Positions 42,420-51,547 of a stretch of 64,000 nucleotides of DNA are shown in pieces. A program made the translations under genes and the position numbers. Where the stretch lies: positions 1-64,000 of the forward strand of contig NZ_QGHA01000015.1 of the NCBI RefSeq assembly GCF_003148845.1. Reading direction: 5' to 3'. The stretch comes from Mucilaginibacter oryzae (GTDB lineage Bacteria > Bacteroidota > Bacteroidia > Sphingobacteriales > Sphingobacteriaceae). The notes beneath the pieces were generated by a model. That model did not search any database, was not told the origin of the DNA, and saw only the letters and a list, made by a program, of their open reading frames with translations. Every line of letters starts with the position of its first letter. Positions within the stretch are counted from its first letter, which is position 1.

Positions 42420-45400
42420 ATGTCAGAAGACAAATCCATAAAATTAATTAAAGCAGTAAAAGAACTGAACATTGGCATGGGTACCCTTGTCGATTTTTTA
42501 GCTACCAAAGGATATAAAGTTGATAAGCATCCGATGGCCAAGCTGGATAACGACATGTACAGCGCCCTGTTGAAGGAATTTGCTGTTGACAAAAGTATTA
42601 AGGAGGAAGCTAAGCAGATCAGTATCGGAAAGATAAGGAAAGAAGAGCCTGCTGCACAGATTCCTGAAAAGCCGGTTGAAAGCCGCCGTTCGCGCGATTT
42701 TGAGAACGAAGAGATACTGATTAAGAACGCGGGGCAATTTGCACAGCCACAGGTTGAGAAACCCAAAGCGGCTGAACCGGCTGCTCCGGCAGCACAGGCC
42801 CCTGCACGTTCTGAAGAGCGCAATGACGTATTACCTGGTGTTAAGGTTGTCGGAAAGATAGACCTTAACAACCTGAATGCTAAACCACAGCCGCAGGCTC
42901 CAAAACCTGCCGATAAGCCTGTGGAAGTTGTTAAACAGCCCGAGCCTGTGGCAGCTGCGCCCGCCCCGGCACCTGTTGAGCCCAAAGTTGAAGCTCCAAA
43001 ACCGGTAGCCACGCCTGAGCAGCCTAAGGTTGAAACACCTAAAGCGCCGATTGCCGAAGCGCCAAAGGCAGAAGAGCCGAAAGCACCGGTTGTAGAAAAA
43101 GCACCGGTTGTTCAAACACCGGCTCCTGCAGCCCCAGCTGCCCCTGCCGAAACACCGGCCCCGGCTGATGATAACCAGGAACCCGATGTGATTCGCGCTA
43201 AGGCCGAACGTTTAACCGGGCCCAATATTATAGGTAAGATCCAGTTGCCGGTTAACGCGCCAAAACGCAACCCGGTAGCTTCATCAAACGCCAATAATAA
43301 CCAGGCCGATCATAAACGCAAACGCAAGCGTAAAGATAACCAGGGAGGCCCGCAGCAAGGTGGTGGTAACCACCCGCACGGGCAGCAGGGCGGAAACAAC
43401 CAGCAAGGCCAGCAGGGTGGTGGTGGTACCATCAACCCTAACCGCCCGGATTTCAGGAACCGTACACATGGCGCACCCGGAAACAGTGCCCCAGGGCAAG
43501 GTGGCGGTCACCATGGTGGCGGAGGCCATCACGGAGGTGGCAACCGTCCGGATTTCAGGAACAACCGTAACAACCCGCCGCAAAGCACAACACCGAAGGA
43601 AGAACCTTCAGAAAAAGATATACAAGACCAGATTAAGGCTACCCTTGCACGCTTAAGCGGCGCGGGTAAATCGGGCAAATTTGCACAGCGTGCAAAATTC
43701 CGTCGTCAGAAACGTGATGATGTTGCCGCGAGCGCCGAAGAACTGGCAATGGAACAGGAACTTCAATCAAAAGTATTGAAGGTTACCGAGTTTGTAACCG
43801 CCAACGAATTGGCCAGCATGATGGATGTATCTGTAACTCAGATCATCTCAACCTGTATGAGCCTGGGTATGTTCGTGTCCATTAACCAAAGGCTTGATGC
43901 CGAAACACTTTCAATTGTAGCCGACGAGTTTGGTTACCAGGTTGAATTTGTGAAACCGCAGGATGAGGAAGCCAACCTTGACCAACCCGATGATCCGGAA
44001 GATTTGAAGCCACGCGCTCCTATTGTAACCATCATGGGTCACGTTGACCACGGTAAAACCTCGTTGCTGGATTTTATCCGCAAAACCAATGTAATTGCCG
44101 GCGAGGCGGGTGGTATTACCCAGCACATCGGCGCTTATGAGGTGACCTTGCCGGGCGATAAAGGAAAGATCACCTTCCTGGATACACCGGGTCACGAGGC
44201 GTTTACCGCCATGCGTGCCAGGGGTGCCCAGGTTACGGACATCGTTATCATAGTAATAGCTGCCGACGATAGCGTGATGCCGCAAACCCGCGAGGCCATC
44301 AACCACGCGCAGGCCGCAGGTGCACCGATCATCTTCGCCTTCAACAAAATTGATAAGCCGGGCGCCAATGCCGATAAGGTAAGGGAACAACTATCGGCCA
44401 TGAATATTTTAGTTGAAGAGTGGGGCGGTAAATACCAATCGCAGGAAATATCGGCCAAAACAGGCTTGAATGTCGACCTTTTATTGGAAAAAGTATTGCT
44501 TGAAGCCGAGATCCTTGAGTTGAAAGCCAACCCTAATAAACGTGCCGTAGGTACGGTTATTGAAGCCGCGCTTGATAAAGGCCGTGGTATTGTAACAACC
44601 GTTTTGGTACAGGCAGGCCGCTTAAAGGTGGGCGACCCGATATTGGCCGGCTGCTACAGCGGGCGTGTAAAAGCGTTAACTAACGAACGTGGCCAGCGTG
44701 TAGATTCGGCCGGGCCGTCAACCCCGGTGCAGGTTTTAGGTATGCAGGGCGCTCCAACCGCGGGCGATAAGTTCAACGCGCTGGAAAGCGAAGTTGAGGC
44801 ACGTGAAATTGCCAACAAACGCCTACAGTTACAACGCGAGCAGGGCTTACGGACCCAGAAACACATTACCCTTGATGAGATCGGTCGCCGTTTGGCAGTT
44901 GGTAACTTTAAAGAACTTAACATCATTGTTAAAGGTGACGTGGATGGTTCGATCGAGGCTTTGTCAGATTCGTTACTGAAACTATCTACCGAGCAGATCC
45001 AGGTGAATATCATCTCGAAAGCCGTAGGTCAGATTTCCGAATCAGACGTATTGCTGGCTACAGCTTCCGACGCGATCATTATCGGTTTCCAGGTACGCCC
45101 ATCAACAGGAGCGCGTAAACTGGCCGAAGCCGAGCAGATAGATATCAGGCTTTATTCGATCATTTACGATGCGATCAACGAGATTAAAGCGGCGATGGAA
45201 GGCATGCTTGCGCCAACCTTTGAAGAGAAGATTGTGGCTAACGTAGAGATTCGCGAAACCTTCAAGATCAGCAAAGTTGGTACTATTGCAGGCTGTATGG
45301 TATTGGATGGTAAAATTAGCCGCAACAGCAAAATCCGTATCATTCGTGACGGTGTGGTAATTTACACCGGCGAACTGGCTTCATTGAAACGCTATAAAGA

Positions 45401-45521
45401 TGACGTTAAGGAAGTAAGCGCAGGTTACGAATGTGGTTTGAACATCAACAACTTTAACAATATTGAAGTAGGCGATATTGTTGAAGCTTACGAAAACGTA
45501 GAAGTTAAACGCAAGCTGTAA
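42420..45521 (+). CDS. infB: translation initiation factor IF-2
   Basis: This 1033-residue protein has an IF-2 N-terminal subdomain (residues 1-60), then a long Pro/Ala/Lys/Glu-rich linker (about 100-260) and a Gly/Asn/Gln/His-rich segment (about 300-390, GGHHGGGGHHGGG). The GTPase G domain starts at about residue 539 with GHVDHGKTS, and FLDTPGHEAF, NKID and the domain II-IV barrels follow. It delivers initiator tRNA to the 30S subunit. The low-complexity region is unusually long. The operon ends here with a terminator at 45547. Confidence 0.97.
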   Translation: MSEDKSIKLIKAVKELNIGMGTLVDFLATKGYKVDKHPMAKLDNDMYSALLKEFAVDKSIKEEAKQISIGKIRKEEPAAQIPEKPVESRRSRDFENEEILIKNAGQFAQPQVEKPKAAEPAAPAAQAPARSEERNDVLPGVKVVGKIDLNNLNAKPQPQAPKPADKPVEVVKQPEPVAAAPAPAPVEPKVEAPKPVATPEQPKVETPKAPIAEAPKAEEPKAPVVEKAPVVQTPAPAAPAAPAETPAPADDNQEPDVIRAKAERLTGPNIIGKIQLPVNAPKRNPVASSNANNNQADHKRKRKRKDNQGGPQQGGGNHPHGQQGGNNQQGQQGGGGTINPNRPDFRNRTHGAPGNSAPGQGGGHHGGGGHHGGGNRPDFRNNRNNPPQSTTPKEEPSEKDIQDQIKATLARLSGAGKSGKFAQRAKFRRQKRDDVAASAEELAMEQELQSKVLKVTEFVTANELASMMDVSVTQIISTCMSLGMFVSINQRLDAETLSIVADEFGYQVEFVKPQDEEANLDQPDDPEDLKPRAPIVTIMGHVDHGKTSLLDFIRKTNVIAGEAGGITQHIGAYEVTLPGDKGKITFLDTPGHEAFTAMRARGAQVTDIVIIVIAADDSVMPQTREAINHAQAAGAPIIFAFNKIDKPGANADKVREQLSAMNILVEEWGGKYQSQEISAKTGLNVDLLLEKVLLEAEILELKANPNKRAVGTVIEAALDKGRGIVTTVLVQAGRLKVGDPILAGCYSGRVKALTNERGQRVDSAGPSTPVQVLGMQGAPTAGDKFNALESEVEAREIANKRLQLQREQGLRTQKHITLDEIGRRLAVGNFKELNIIVKGDVDGSIEALSDSLLKLSTEQIQVNIISKAVGQISESDVLLATASDAIIIGFQVRPSTGARKLAEAEQIDIRLYSIIYDAINEIKAAMEGMLAPTFEEKIVANVEIRETFKISKVGTIAGCMVLDGKISRNSKIRIIRDGVVIYTGELASLKRYKDDVKEVSAGYECGLNINNFNNIEVGDIVEAYENVEVKRKL

Positions 45522-45546
45522 ATTTTAACAGCATTAAATATTAATG

Positions 45547-45577
45547 AAAGGGCTTATCTGAAAAGATAGGCCCTTTT
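45547..45577. terminator. intrinsic terminator after infB
   Basis: AAAGGGCNTATCT pairs with AGATAGGCCCTTT around GAAA, followed by T5. It ends the rimP-nusA-infB operon and may also serve map on the minus strand. Confidence 0.9.
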
Positions 45578-45677
45578 TATGGATATTTGGGATAAAACTG
45601 AGAAGAGTATAGGGTTGTTATCACCCTCAAAGGGCGCTCCAGCTTACCTTATGCAACTACTTGCTTTAGATGATCAA

Positions 45678-46442
45678 TTAATCCCAGATGCCGTTTTGCG
45701 CGGTGAATATTACCGGTTCGCCGCCGGTTACCATAATGGTATGTTCGTGCTGGGCAACATAACCGCCTTTATTACCGGTCAAAGTCCAGCCATCGGCCTG
45801 TGTATCTGCAATGGTTGATTTGGTTGAAATAAAAGTCTCTATCGCTACTACCGAGTTCTTTTTAAATCGGGTGGTATTATACTTATCACAATAGTTGGCT
45901 ATTTCGTGCGGTTCTTCGTGAAGGCTGCGACCAACGCCATGCCCGGTAAGGTTTTTAATTACAGTGTAACCGGCTTTTTTTGCCTCCGTTTCTATCAGTT
46001 TGCCAATCTCCGAAATTCTTACGCCGCCTTTAATATTGCTGATAGCTTTTCTGAGGATGGCTTTAGATGCTTCCACCAGTTTGCCATGGCCGTGGATATC
46101 TTCGCCCAACACAAATGATCCGCCGTTGTCGGCCCAGTAGCCGTTCAGTTCGGCAGAAACGTCGATGTTCACCAGGTCGCCTTCCTGCAGGATCGTTTCT
46201 TCAGAGGGGATGCCATGCGCTACCACGTTATTCACGCTGATACAAGTGTAGCCAGGGAAATTATAGGTTAAAAATGGAGCAGATTTAGCGCCCATTTGCG
46301 CCAGTAATTCGCCGCCATATTCGTCAAGTTCCTTTGTAGAGATGCCCGGTTTGGCGTATTCGCGCATTTTACGAAGTGTAATAGCTACAGCATCACTGGC
46401 CAGCTGCATACCTGTTTTTTCGTTATCGGTGGAGATTGACAT
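45678..46442 (-). CDS. map: type I methionine aminopeptidase
   Basis: This 254-residue enzyme removes N-terminal Met from nascent proteins. Metal-ligand motifs: VNIDVSAELNGYWADNGGSF (two Asp), GHGVGRSLHEEPH (His), VVAIETFIST (Glu) and QHEHTIMVT (last Glu). HGIPSEETI precedes the active site as usual. It lies alone on the minus strand between infB and the XrtN module. No SEC-C or zinc-finger extension is present. Confidence 0.96.
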   Translation of the reverse strand: MSISTDNEKTGMQLASDAVAITLRKMREYAKPGISTKELDEYGGELLAQMGAKSAPFLTYNFPGYTCISVNNVVAHGIPSEETILQEGDLVNIDVSAELNGYWADNGGSFVLGEDIHGHGKLVEASKAILRKAISNIKGGVRISEIGKLIETEAKKAGYTVIKNLTGHGVGRSLHEEPHEIANYCDKYNTTRFKKNSVVAIETFISTKSTIADTQADGWTLTGNKGGYVAQHEHTIMVTGGEPVIFTAQNGIWD

Positions 46443-46566
46443 GATCGAATTATTTAATCTTCAAAGATAAGGAATATTAAAAACGGAAGGGTTGGAGGAG
46501 TGTCAAAGATTTCGGAGCGCTTAATGCCTGGCCGCAAATAGAAGTTAAAAAAATATTCATCTGTGC

Positions 46567-46607
46567 TTGCAGGTTAAATTCCTTTTTGTAACTTTGAATA
46601 ACAAAGT
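46567..46607 (+). promoter_or_regulatory. promoter and operator of the membrane protein/regulator operon
   Basis: TTG (46567-46569), 19 bases, then TAACTTTG (46589-46596) is a near-ideal promoter. The -7 box is the left half of the palindrome ACTTTG-AATAA-CAAAGT (46591-46607). The same palindrome, with the same flank ACTTTTAAT, stands before the xrtN operon at 47547. Overlap with the -7 box suggests repression. Confidence 0.7.
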
Positions 46608-46614
46608 ACTTTTA

Positions 46615-47232
46615 ATGAAACAAGAAGATATTCATGCAGAATTGAGTTCTATCCGAAACCTGATGGAGCGGTCGGCCAAATTTATTTCGCTTAGCGGGCT
46701 TTCGGGCGTTATGGCCGGCATCTACGCGCTGATAGGTGCAGGCGTAGGTTCTGTATTGCTTAAACAGGAGTATGCAGCCGTCAGAAACTTCCATAGCTAT
46801 AGCGAAGAGTTGCTGATTATTAAACTGTTTTTAACCGCGTTTGCGGTACTTGTACTTTCAATCGGAACGGGGATCTGGCTCTCTGTACGTAAGGCAAAGC
46901 GAAACGGGCAGCCATTTTGGAACACCGGCAGCAAACGCCTGCTTGTTAGTATGGCCGTCCCGCTGGTAAGCGGCGGGTTGTTTACCTTCATTCTTATTTA
47001 TCGTGGCTATTATGGTATAGTAGCTCCCGCCACGCTTGTATTTTACGGGATGAGCCTCGTAGCCGGCAGCCATTATACCTATTCGGGCGTAATGAGCCTC
47101 GGAATATTGGAGATTTTATTAGGTTTGCTGTGTGCCGTGATGCCGGGATACGGCTTAATATTTTGGAGCGTCGGCTTTGGCGTACTGCACATTATTTACG
47201 GCACAGTAATGCATTTTAGATACGATAAGTGA
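46615..47232 (+). CDS. membrane protein paired with a winged-helix regulator
   Basis: The ATG at 46615 (MKQEDIHAELSSIRNLMERSAKF) gives 205 residues. A cytosolic N-terminal helix leads to about six membrane segments (GLSGVMAGIYALIGAGVGSVLL, LIIKLFLTAFAVLVLSIG, LLVSMAVPLVSGGLFTFILIY, GIVAPATLVFYGMSLVAG and so on). No transporter signature was recognised. Its stop overlaps the start of the regulator gene by four bases, so the two are coupled. Such membrane-protein/regulator pairs are common in Bacteroidota; the membrane protein may sense something and hold or release the regulator. Confidence 0.8.
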   Translation: MKQEDIHAELSSIRNLMERSAKFISLSGLSGVMAGIYALIGAGVGSVLLKQEYAAVRNFHSYSEELLIIKLFLTAFAVLVLSIGTGIWLSVRKAKRNGQPFWNTGSKRLLVSMAVPLVSGGLFTFILIYRGYYGIVAPATLVFYGMSLVAGSHYTYSGVMSLGILEILLGLLCAVMPGYGLIFWSVGFGVLHIIYGTVMHFRYDK

Positions 47233-47531
47233 ATATATCATTAGAACAGTTTGATAAAGCCTTTGAAAACCGGATCCGCCTGCAAATTATGAGCGTATTG
47301 GTTGCCAACGAAAGCTATGATTTCAATTCGCTTAAAGAGTTGCTTGACCTTACCGACGGTAACCTGGCATCACACCTGAAAGCGCTTGAAAAAGAAGAGT
47401 ATATCCAGGTGCAAAAAAGCTTTATCGGCCGTAAGCCCAATACGCGTTACCTTGCCTCCGAAAAAGGCCGTGCAGCGTTCAGGCTGCACCTGCTCGCACT
47501 CGAAAATTTGATCAGGCAACAAAAGCTGTAA
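47229..47531 (+). CDS. small winged-helix transcriptional regulator
   Basis: The GTG at 47229 gives 100 residues; it overlaps the preceding stop (GTGA), and alignment with relatives requires this start. A single winged HTH covers the protein: LEQFDKAFENRIRLQIMSVLVANESYDFNSLKELLDLTDGNLASHLKALEKEEYIQVQKSF followed by the wing GRKPNTRYLAS. It is of the ArsR/MarR-like kind that treats L-x-x-L-D-x-T as the recognition start. Palindromes ACTTTG-N5-CAAAGT before this operon and before the next are the likely binding sites. Confidence 0.88.
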   Translation: MNISLEQFDKAFENRIRLQIMSVLVANESYDFNSLKELLDLTDGNLASHLKALEKEEYIQVQKSFIGRKPNTRYLASEKGRAAFRLHLLALENLIRQQKL

Positions 47532-47546
47532 TTTTTTTATCCATAA

Positions 47547-47563
47547 ACTTTGAAATACAAAGT
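47547..47563. promoter_or_regulatory. operator palindrome upstream of the xrtN operon
   Basis: ACTTTG-AAATA-CAAAGT is followed by ACTTTTAAT, repeating the site at 46591-46607 almost exactly. TAAACTTTG here differs from a standard -7 box by one extra base. It is 17 bases before the ATG at 47580 and 16 bases after the regulator's stop codon. Confidence 0.65.
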
Positions 47564-47579
47564 ACTTTTAATTAAAACA

Positions 47580-50081
47580 ATGAAAAATATCCTCAAAACC
47601 CTGTCCCATAACAAGGTTATTAAAACAGGCCTAATCCTAATCACTATATCTGCCGGATTCTTCTGTATTGGAGAGTCCGGCCTTTTTAAGCTTACCGACG
47701 GTACGGCGTTCGGGGCTTTCGGTATTAATTATCTCCTTTCGCTTGTCTTTTTCTTTGTTATACTCTGTAACAAAGGCTTTAAAAGCCTGCAAAATTGGGC
47801 GTTGTTACTGGTGCTGTGGTTTATCAGCGCCTTTGCCCTTAACAGGAGCATGAATGTGTTTGACAATTCGGTGCCCTGGCTGTGCGCGGTGATCTGGCTC
47901 TCCTCGCTCGGGCTCATTTTTTCTGTTTTTTGGGATGATCTGGGCAGGATCGGGAAACACTTAGTGGTGTTTTTACTTGGGATAGCCTTGCTGTTGTTTA
48001 TTTATTACAGCGTTTATCTTATTTCATTGTACATCGTAAGCGTTTTCGGCATCATAGCGCTGGGGATATCGCTGCATAGTTTTGTGCCTGTGGGGCTGAC
48101 CATCATAACCGTTAAAATATTGCGCCAAACGCTGAAAGACGGCCGCTCGTTAAAAATCGCACTCGCGGCGGGCGTAGCAATCCCGCTGGTAGCCTGTGGG
48201 GTATTTACCTGGCAATGGAAAAGTATCGATAAGCAAATTAACCTCGCAATCAATCATAATACCCTTGCCGAAGGAAAGCTACCCAACTGGATTGTAGTAG
48301 CCCAAAACATTCCTAAAAATGAAATGGCGCAAAAGATAATTAAAGCCGGGATTGTTTATACCACGGTAAACCTGAACGGTAACTGGTTTTGGCGCGACTG
48401 GCAGCATGCATCATTTGATGAACCTAAAAAACACGATCCGCTTATAGTAATAGCCAGTTTATTTGGCGGTGGGCTTAGTCTTGACGAAGGCGACCGCATT
48501 AAAATACTGGAGGCGATGTACGATTCGCGCCACCAGGCACAGGAGCGCTTATGGAACGGCGACAAATTGAAAACGGCCAGCGTGTTAACCAACATCCAGC
48601 TTTTTCCGGAATATCGCCTCGCCTACACCGAAAAAACACTTACCATTCATAACGATGAAACCCGGGGTTGGGGTGAGCGGGGTGAAGCCATTTATACCTT
48701 TCATCTTCCCGAAGGATCTGTTGTAAGCTCGTTATCATTATGGATTAACGGGAAGGAGGAAAAATCGAGACTTACTACCAAGGCTAAAGCCGATTCGGCG
48801 TATCACCAGGTTGTAGGTGTTGAACAGCATGATCCATCGGTACTGCATTGGCAGGAAGGGAATACGGTAAGTGTGCGCATTTTTCCATGCACACCCCAGG
48901 AAAACCGCAGGTTTAAAGTGGGTATAACCAGTCCGCTTTTAAAGCAGGGCGATATGCTAAGCTACCAGGGCGTTTATTTTGACGGCCCGCCGGCTGCCGG
49001 CGCTACCGAAACCATCCAGGTATCGTTTAACAAAAAACCTGAAGGCCTGAGCATGCCGGGGTTCAACGATACCGGCAATAACACTTACATGGCCGACAGA
49101 ACCTACCAACCGGATGAACAGATCACTTTTAAAGCCCCGCCGCTTGCCATTACCCCATTCGCTTTTGCGGGGCATGGTTACCGGTTAAAAGAATATCAGC
49201 CGCAAACCAGGGCTTTTAACCCCGAACGGATCTACCTCGATTTGAATGCGCAGTGGACCTTTGGCGAGCTTTTAGAACTTTGGCCGGCAATTAAAAACAA
49301 AAAGGTATACTATTATGATGGTAAGTTGGAAAAATTAACCGCTGATAACTTTGAACAGGTTTACAACAGGATGAGCAAGCTTAATTTCAGCATATTCCCT
49401 GTAAACGAGATTAAACATCCCGAAACGGCTTTACTGATTACTAAAGGGTCTGAAGCTTCGCCCAATTTACGCGATTTGGATGAATCGGAATTTGGAAAGT
49501 CGCTCACTGCTTATTTACCTAAAGCCGCGCCTATACAGTTGTATAACATCGGCGCCAACCTAAGCCCCTATTTAAAAGCGCTGAAAGAGATGCGGGTATT
49601 TGATTATAACAATGGCGATATGGCCCTGCTGCAAAATTATCTGGCAAAGCACCGGTTCATTAACCGTCAGGAAGATTCGGCCCATGTAGTTATAGCGCAA
49701 GCCGGTTTGATGATTGAGCAAACAACCGATACTTTAACCACCGGTAAGGCCCCCGATCACCTGTTGCGGCTGTTTGCCTATAACGATATTATGAAAAAGG
49801 TTGGTCCGCATTATTTTGATAAAACGTATGTGCAGCCCGATATTATTGACGAAGCCAACCAGGCTTTCATTGCCTCGCCGGTATCGAGCCTGATTGTATT
49901 GGAAAGCCAGGAAGACTACGACCGTTTCGGGATCGAGGCTAATAAAAACAGCCTGCAAAATGCCTCGGCCAAATCATCGGGCGCGGTGCCCGAACCCGGT
50001 GAGTGGCTGCTGATCCTGGTAGTGGTTGCAGTGATTAACTTTTTGGTATACAAATACAAATATGTTCAGCCGGAGTTATAA
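47580..50081 (+). CDS. XrtN-system VIT-domain membrane protein
   Basis: The ATG at 47580 gives 833 residues; the upstream ATG in the operator is rejected. Roughly 200 N-terminal residues form about seven membrane helices. A VIT domain follows at about residues 340-470 (YRLAYTEKTLTIHN, YTFHLPEGSVVSSLSLWINGKEE, VSVRIFPCTP), then a mixed C-terminal part. The tail is VPEPGEWLLILVVVAVINFL then YKYKY: a PEP-CTERM-like sorting signal of Pro-Glu-Pro, one helix and basic residues. This fits the family described as the partner of exosortase N. Its stop codon lies inside the start of xrtN (20-base overlap). Confidence 0.88.
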   Translation: MKNILKTLSHNKVIKTGLILITISAGFFCIGESGLFKLTDGTAFGAFGINYLLSLVFFFVILCNKGFKSLQNWALLLVLWFISAFALNRSMNVFDNSVPWLCAVIWLSSLGLIFSVFWDDLGRIGKHLVVFLLGIALLLFIYYSVYLISLYIVSVFGIIALGISLHSFVPVGLTIITVKILRQTLKDGRSLKIALAAGVAIPLVACGVFTWQWKSIDKQINLAINHNTLAEGKLPNWIVVAQNIPKNEMAQKIIKAGIVYTTVNLNGNWFWRDWQHASFDEPKKHDPLIVIASLFGGGLSLDEGDRIKILEAMYDSRHQAQERLWNGDKLKTASVLTNIQLFPEYRLAYTEKTLTIHNDETRGWGERGEAIYTFHLPEGSVVSSLSLWINGKEEKSRLTTKAKADSAYHQVVGVEQHDPSVLHWQEGNTVSVRIFPCTPQENRRFKVGITSPLLKQGDMLSYQGVYFDGPPAAGATETIQVSFNKKPEGLSMPGFNDTGNNTYMADRTYQPDEQITFKAPPLAITPFAFAGHGYRLKEYQPQTRAFNPERIYLDLNAQWTFGELLELWPAIKNKKVYYYDGKLEKLTADNFEQVYNRMSKLNFSIFPVNEIKHPETALLITKGSEASPNLRDLDESEFGKSLTAYLPKAAPIQLYNIGANLSPYLKALKEMRVFDYNNGDMALLQNYLAKHRFINRQEDSAHVVIAQAGLMIEQTTDTLTTGKAPDHLLRLFAYNDIMKKVGPHYFDKTYVQPDIIDEANQAFIASPVSSLIVLESQEDYDRFGIEANKNSLQNASAKSSGAVPEPGEWLLILVVVAVINFLVYKYKYVQPEL

Positions 50082-51423
50082 ATTGCCGGGGTACGTACCC
50101 TTTAAATTAACCGGCAGCAACCTGCTGATTAATTGCTGCTGGTTAATTTATATAGCAATAACTGCAAGGTTATGCCTCACCTATTTTAAATGGAATGCCG
50201 AAATGCTATTGGGATTGGCACTGATCCCATACATATGTAAGGTAAAACGGGGCGGGCTTTCGCTAAGATACCTGGCGCCTGCTTTACTATTTATCGTTAT
50301 TGCCGTTCGTGCGCCGGTTAACACCAACCTGTTTTTAGCCCTGTTGTTTTGCGGCCTGTTGTTTTTTGAAAACCTGAAAGGTAAGGTAAGCCCGGTGCTT
50401 TTATTGTTGCTGGTGCTTATTTCGCCAGCTTTTGGGTATATCAGCAATACCTTCAGTTTTCCGCTCAGGATCTGGCTGAGCGAAGTGGCCGCAACCCTGC
50501 TTCATATTATGGGTATAGCCGCACAGGCATCGGGCAATCTAATCAGCGTTAATGGTGCTGAATTTTCGGTTGATGAGGCTTGTGCCGGTTTACACATGCT
50601 GGCCGTATCATTTATAACAGGCCTGTTTATGATAGCGCACTACCAGCAGCAAACGGCAAAACAACTGCACCTGATGTGGATGGTGTTGGTATTGGTGCTT
50701 ACGTTTACGCTAAACATAGCGTGCAACCTTTGCCGTATTTTGCTGCTGGTTATTTTTAAAATAGGCGCCGGAACACCAATGCATGATGTAACCGGCATTG
50801 TTTGCCTGCTGGTGTACGTAGTGCTGCCCCTGCTGGGCCTGCATGCATTGGTATTGAAACGGACTGATAAACCTTACATCGATACGAGGTTTCACAGCGC
50901 CGTAAGGCTGGTACCTGATGAGCTGCGCTTCCCGGTTATCCATTTAGTTTTTGCAGGCTTGCTGCTGTTTATTATGTTCAATATAAAAACGGCTAACAGC
51001 CTGGCTAATCAAAGCCAAAGCAATATCAGCCTGAATGGTTATCAGAAAAAAATACTGGAAAGCGGCGTAATCCAGTTTGAAAAAGCCGGTGTGTTAGTTT
51101 ATGTAAAACCCTCGCTCTTTTACGGTCCTGAACACGACCCCATGATTTGCTGGCAGGGAAGCGGCTACGTTTTTGGTAAAATTAAAAAGCAGTTGGTAGC
51201 GGGCAGGGAGGTTTATTCGGGGGTATTAATGAAAGCCAAAGATAAAATTTATGCGGCCTGGTGGTTTGATAATGGCAGCCTGAAAACCATTAACCAATTT
51301 AAATGGCGATGGGAGGCAGCCACAAGCGGAAAACAGTTTTACCTGATAAACGTAAACGCTGCAAGCGAAGCGGCCTTATGGGCACAGGTTAAGAGGCTGC
51401 CCCCAATAAGGCCGTCGCTTTGA
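50062..51423 (+). CDS. xrtN: exosortase N
   Basis: This 453-residue protein has eight or more membrane helices with the exosortase catalytic triad: Cys174 in DEACAGLHML, Arg225 in NLCRILLLV and His241 in MHDVTGIVC. It would act as a transpeptidase that cleaves a PEP-CTERM-like signal at the inner membrane. The last 170 residues are periplasmic and contain HDPMICWQGSGY, a motif like the HxPxxCxxxxGW of EpsI-type proteins, so an EpsI-like domain seems fused. It overlaps the VIT-protein gene by 20 bases, so both are cotranslated. Confidence 0.9.
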   Translation: MFSRSYKLPGYVPFKLTGSNLLINCCWLIYIAITARLCLTYFKWNAEMLLGLALIPYICKVKRGGLSLRYLAPALLFIVIAVRAPVNTNLFLALLFCGLLFFENLKGKVSPVLLLLLVLISPAFGYISNTFSFPLRIWLSEVAATLLHIMGIAAQASGNLISVNGAEFSVDEACAGLHMLAVSFITGLFMIAHYQQQTAKQLHLMWMVLVLVLTFTLNIACNLCRILLLVIFKIGAGTPMHDVTGIVCLLVYVVLPLLGLHALVLKRTDKPYIDTRFHSAVRLVPDELRFPVIHLVFAGLLLFIMFNIKTANSLANQSQSNISLNGYQKKILESGVIQFEKAGVLVYVKPSLFYGPEHDPMICWQGSGYVFGKIKKQLVAGREVYSGVLMKAKDKIYAAWWFDNGSLKTINQFKWRWEAATSGKQFYLINVNAASEAALWAQVKRLPPIRPSL

Positions 51424-51547
51424 TGTCGGATTTTGGGGAAAATACGACGGTTAATTTCGGATTGCACCAATTTTAAAGCCGGATTTTTAGAATTTGCTAT
51501 GTGTCCTGTTAATCCCTTAATTCCCCCAGATTCGTGTTCAGACAATT

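Noticed and set aside
42416..43583. Several long minus-strand ORFs across the infB linker region
   Set aside because: They arise from the Pro/Ala/Gly-rich IF-2 linker read backwards; composition is low-complexity and no start signals are present.
43360..43600. Short direct repeats in the His/Gly-rich part of infB as a possible CRISPR-like array
   Set aside because: The units are codon-level GGH/GGN repeats within an open frame, without spacers of uniform length.
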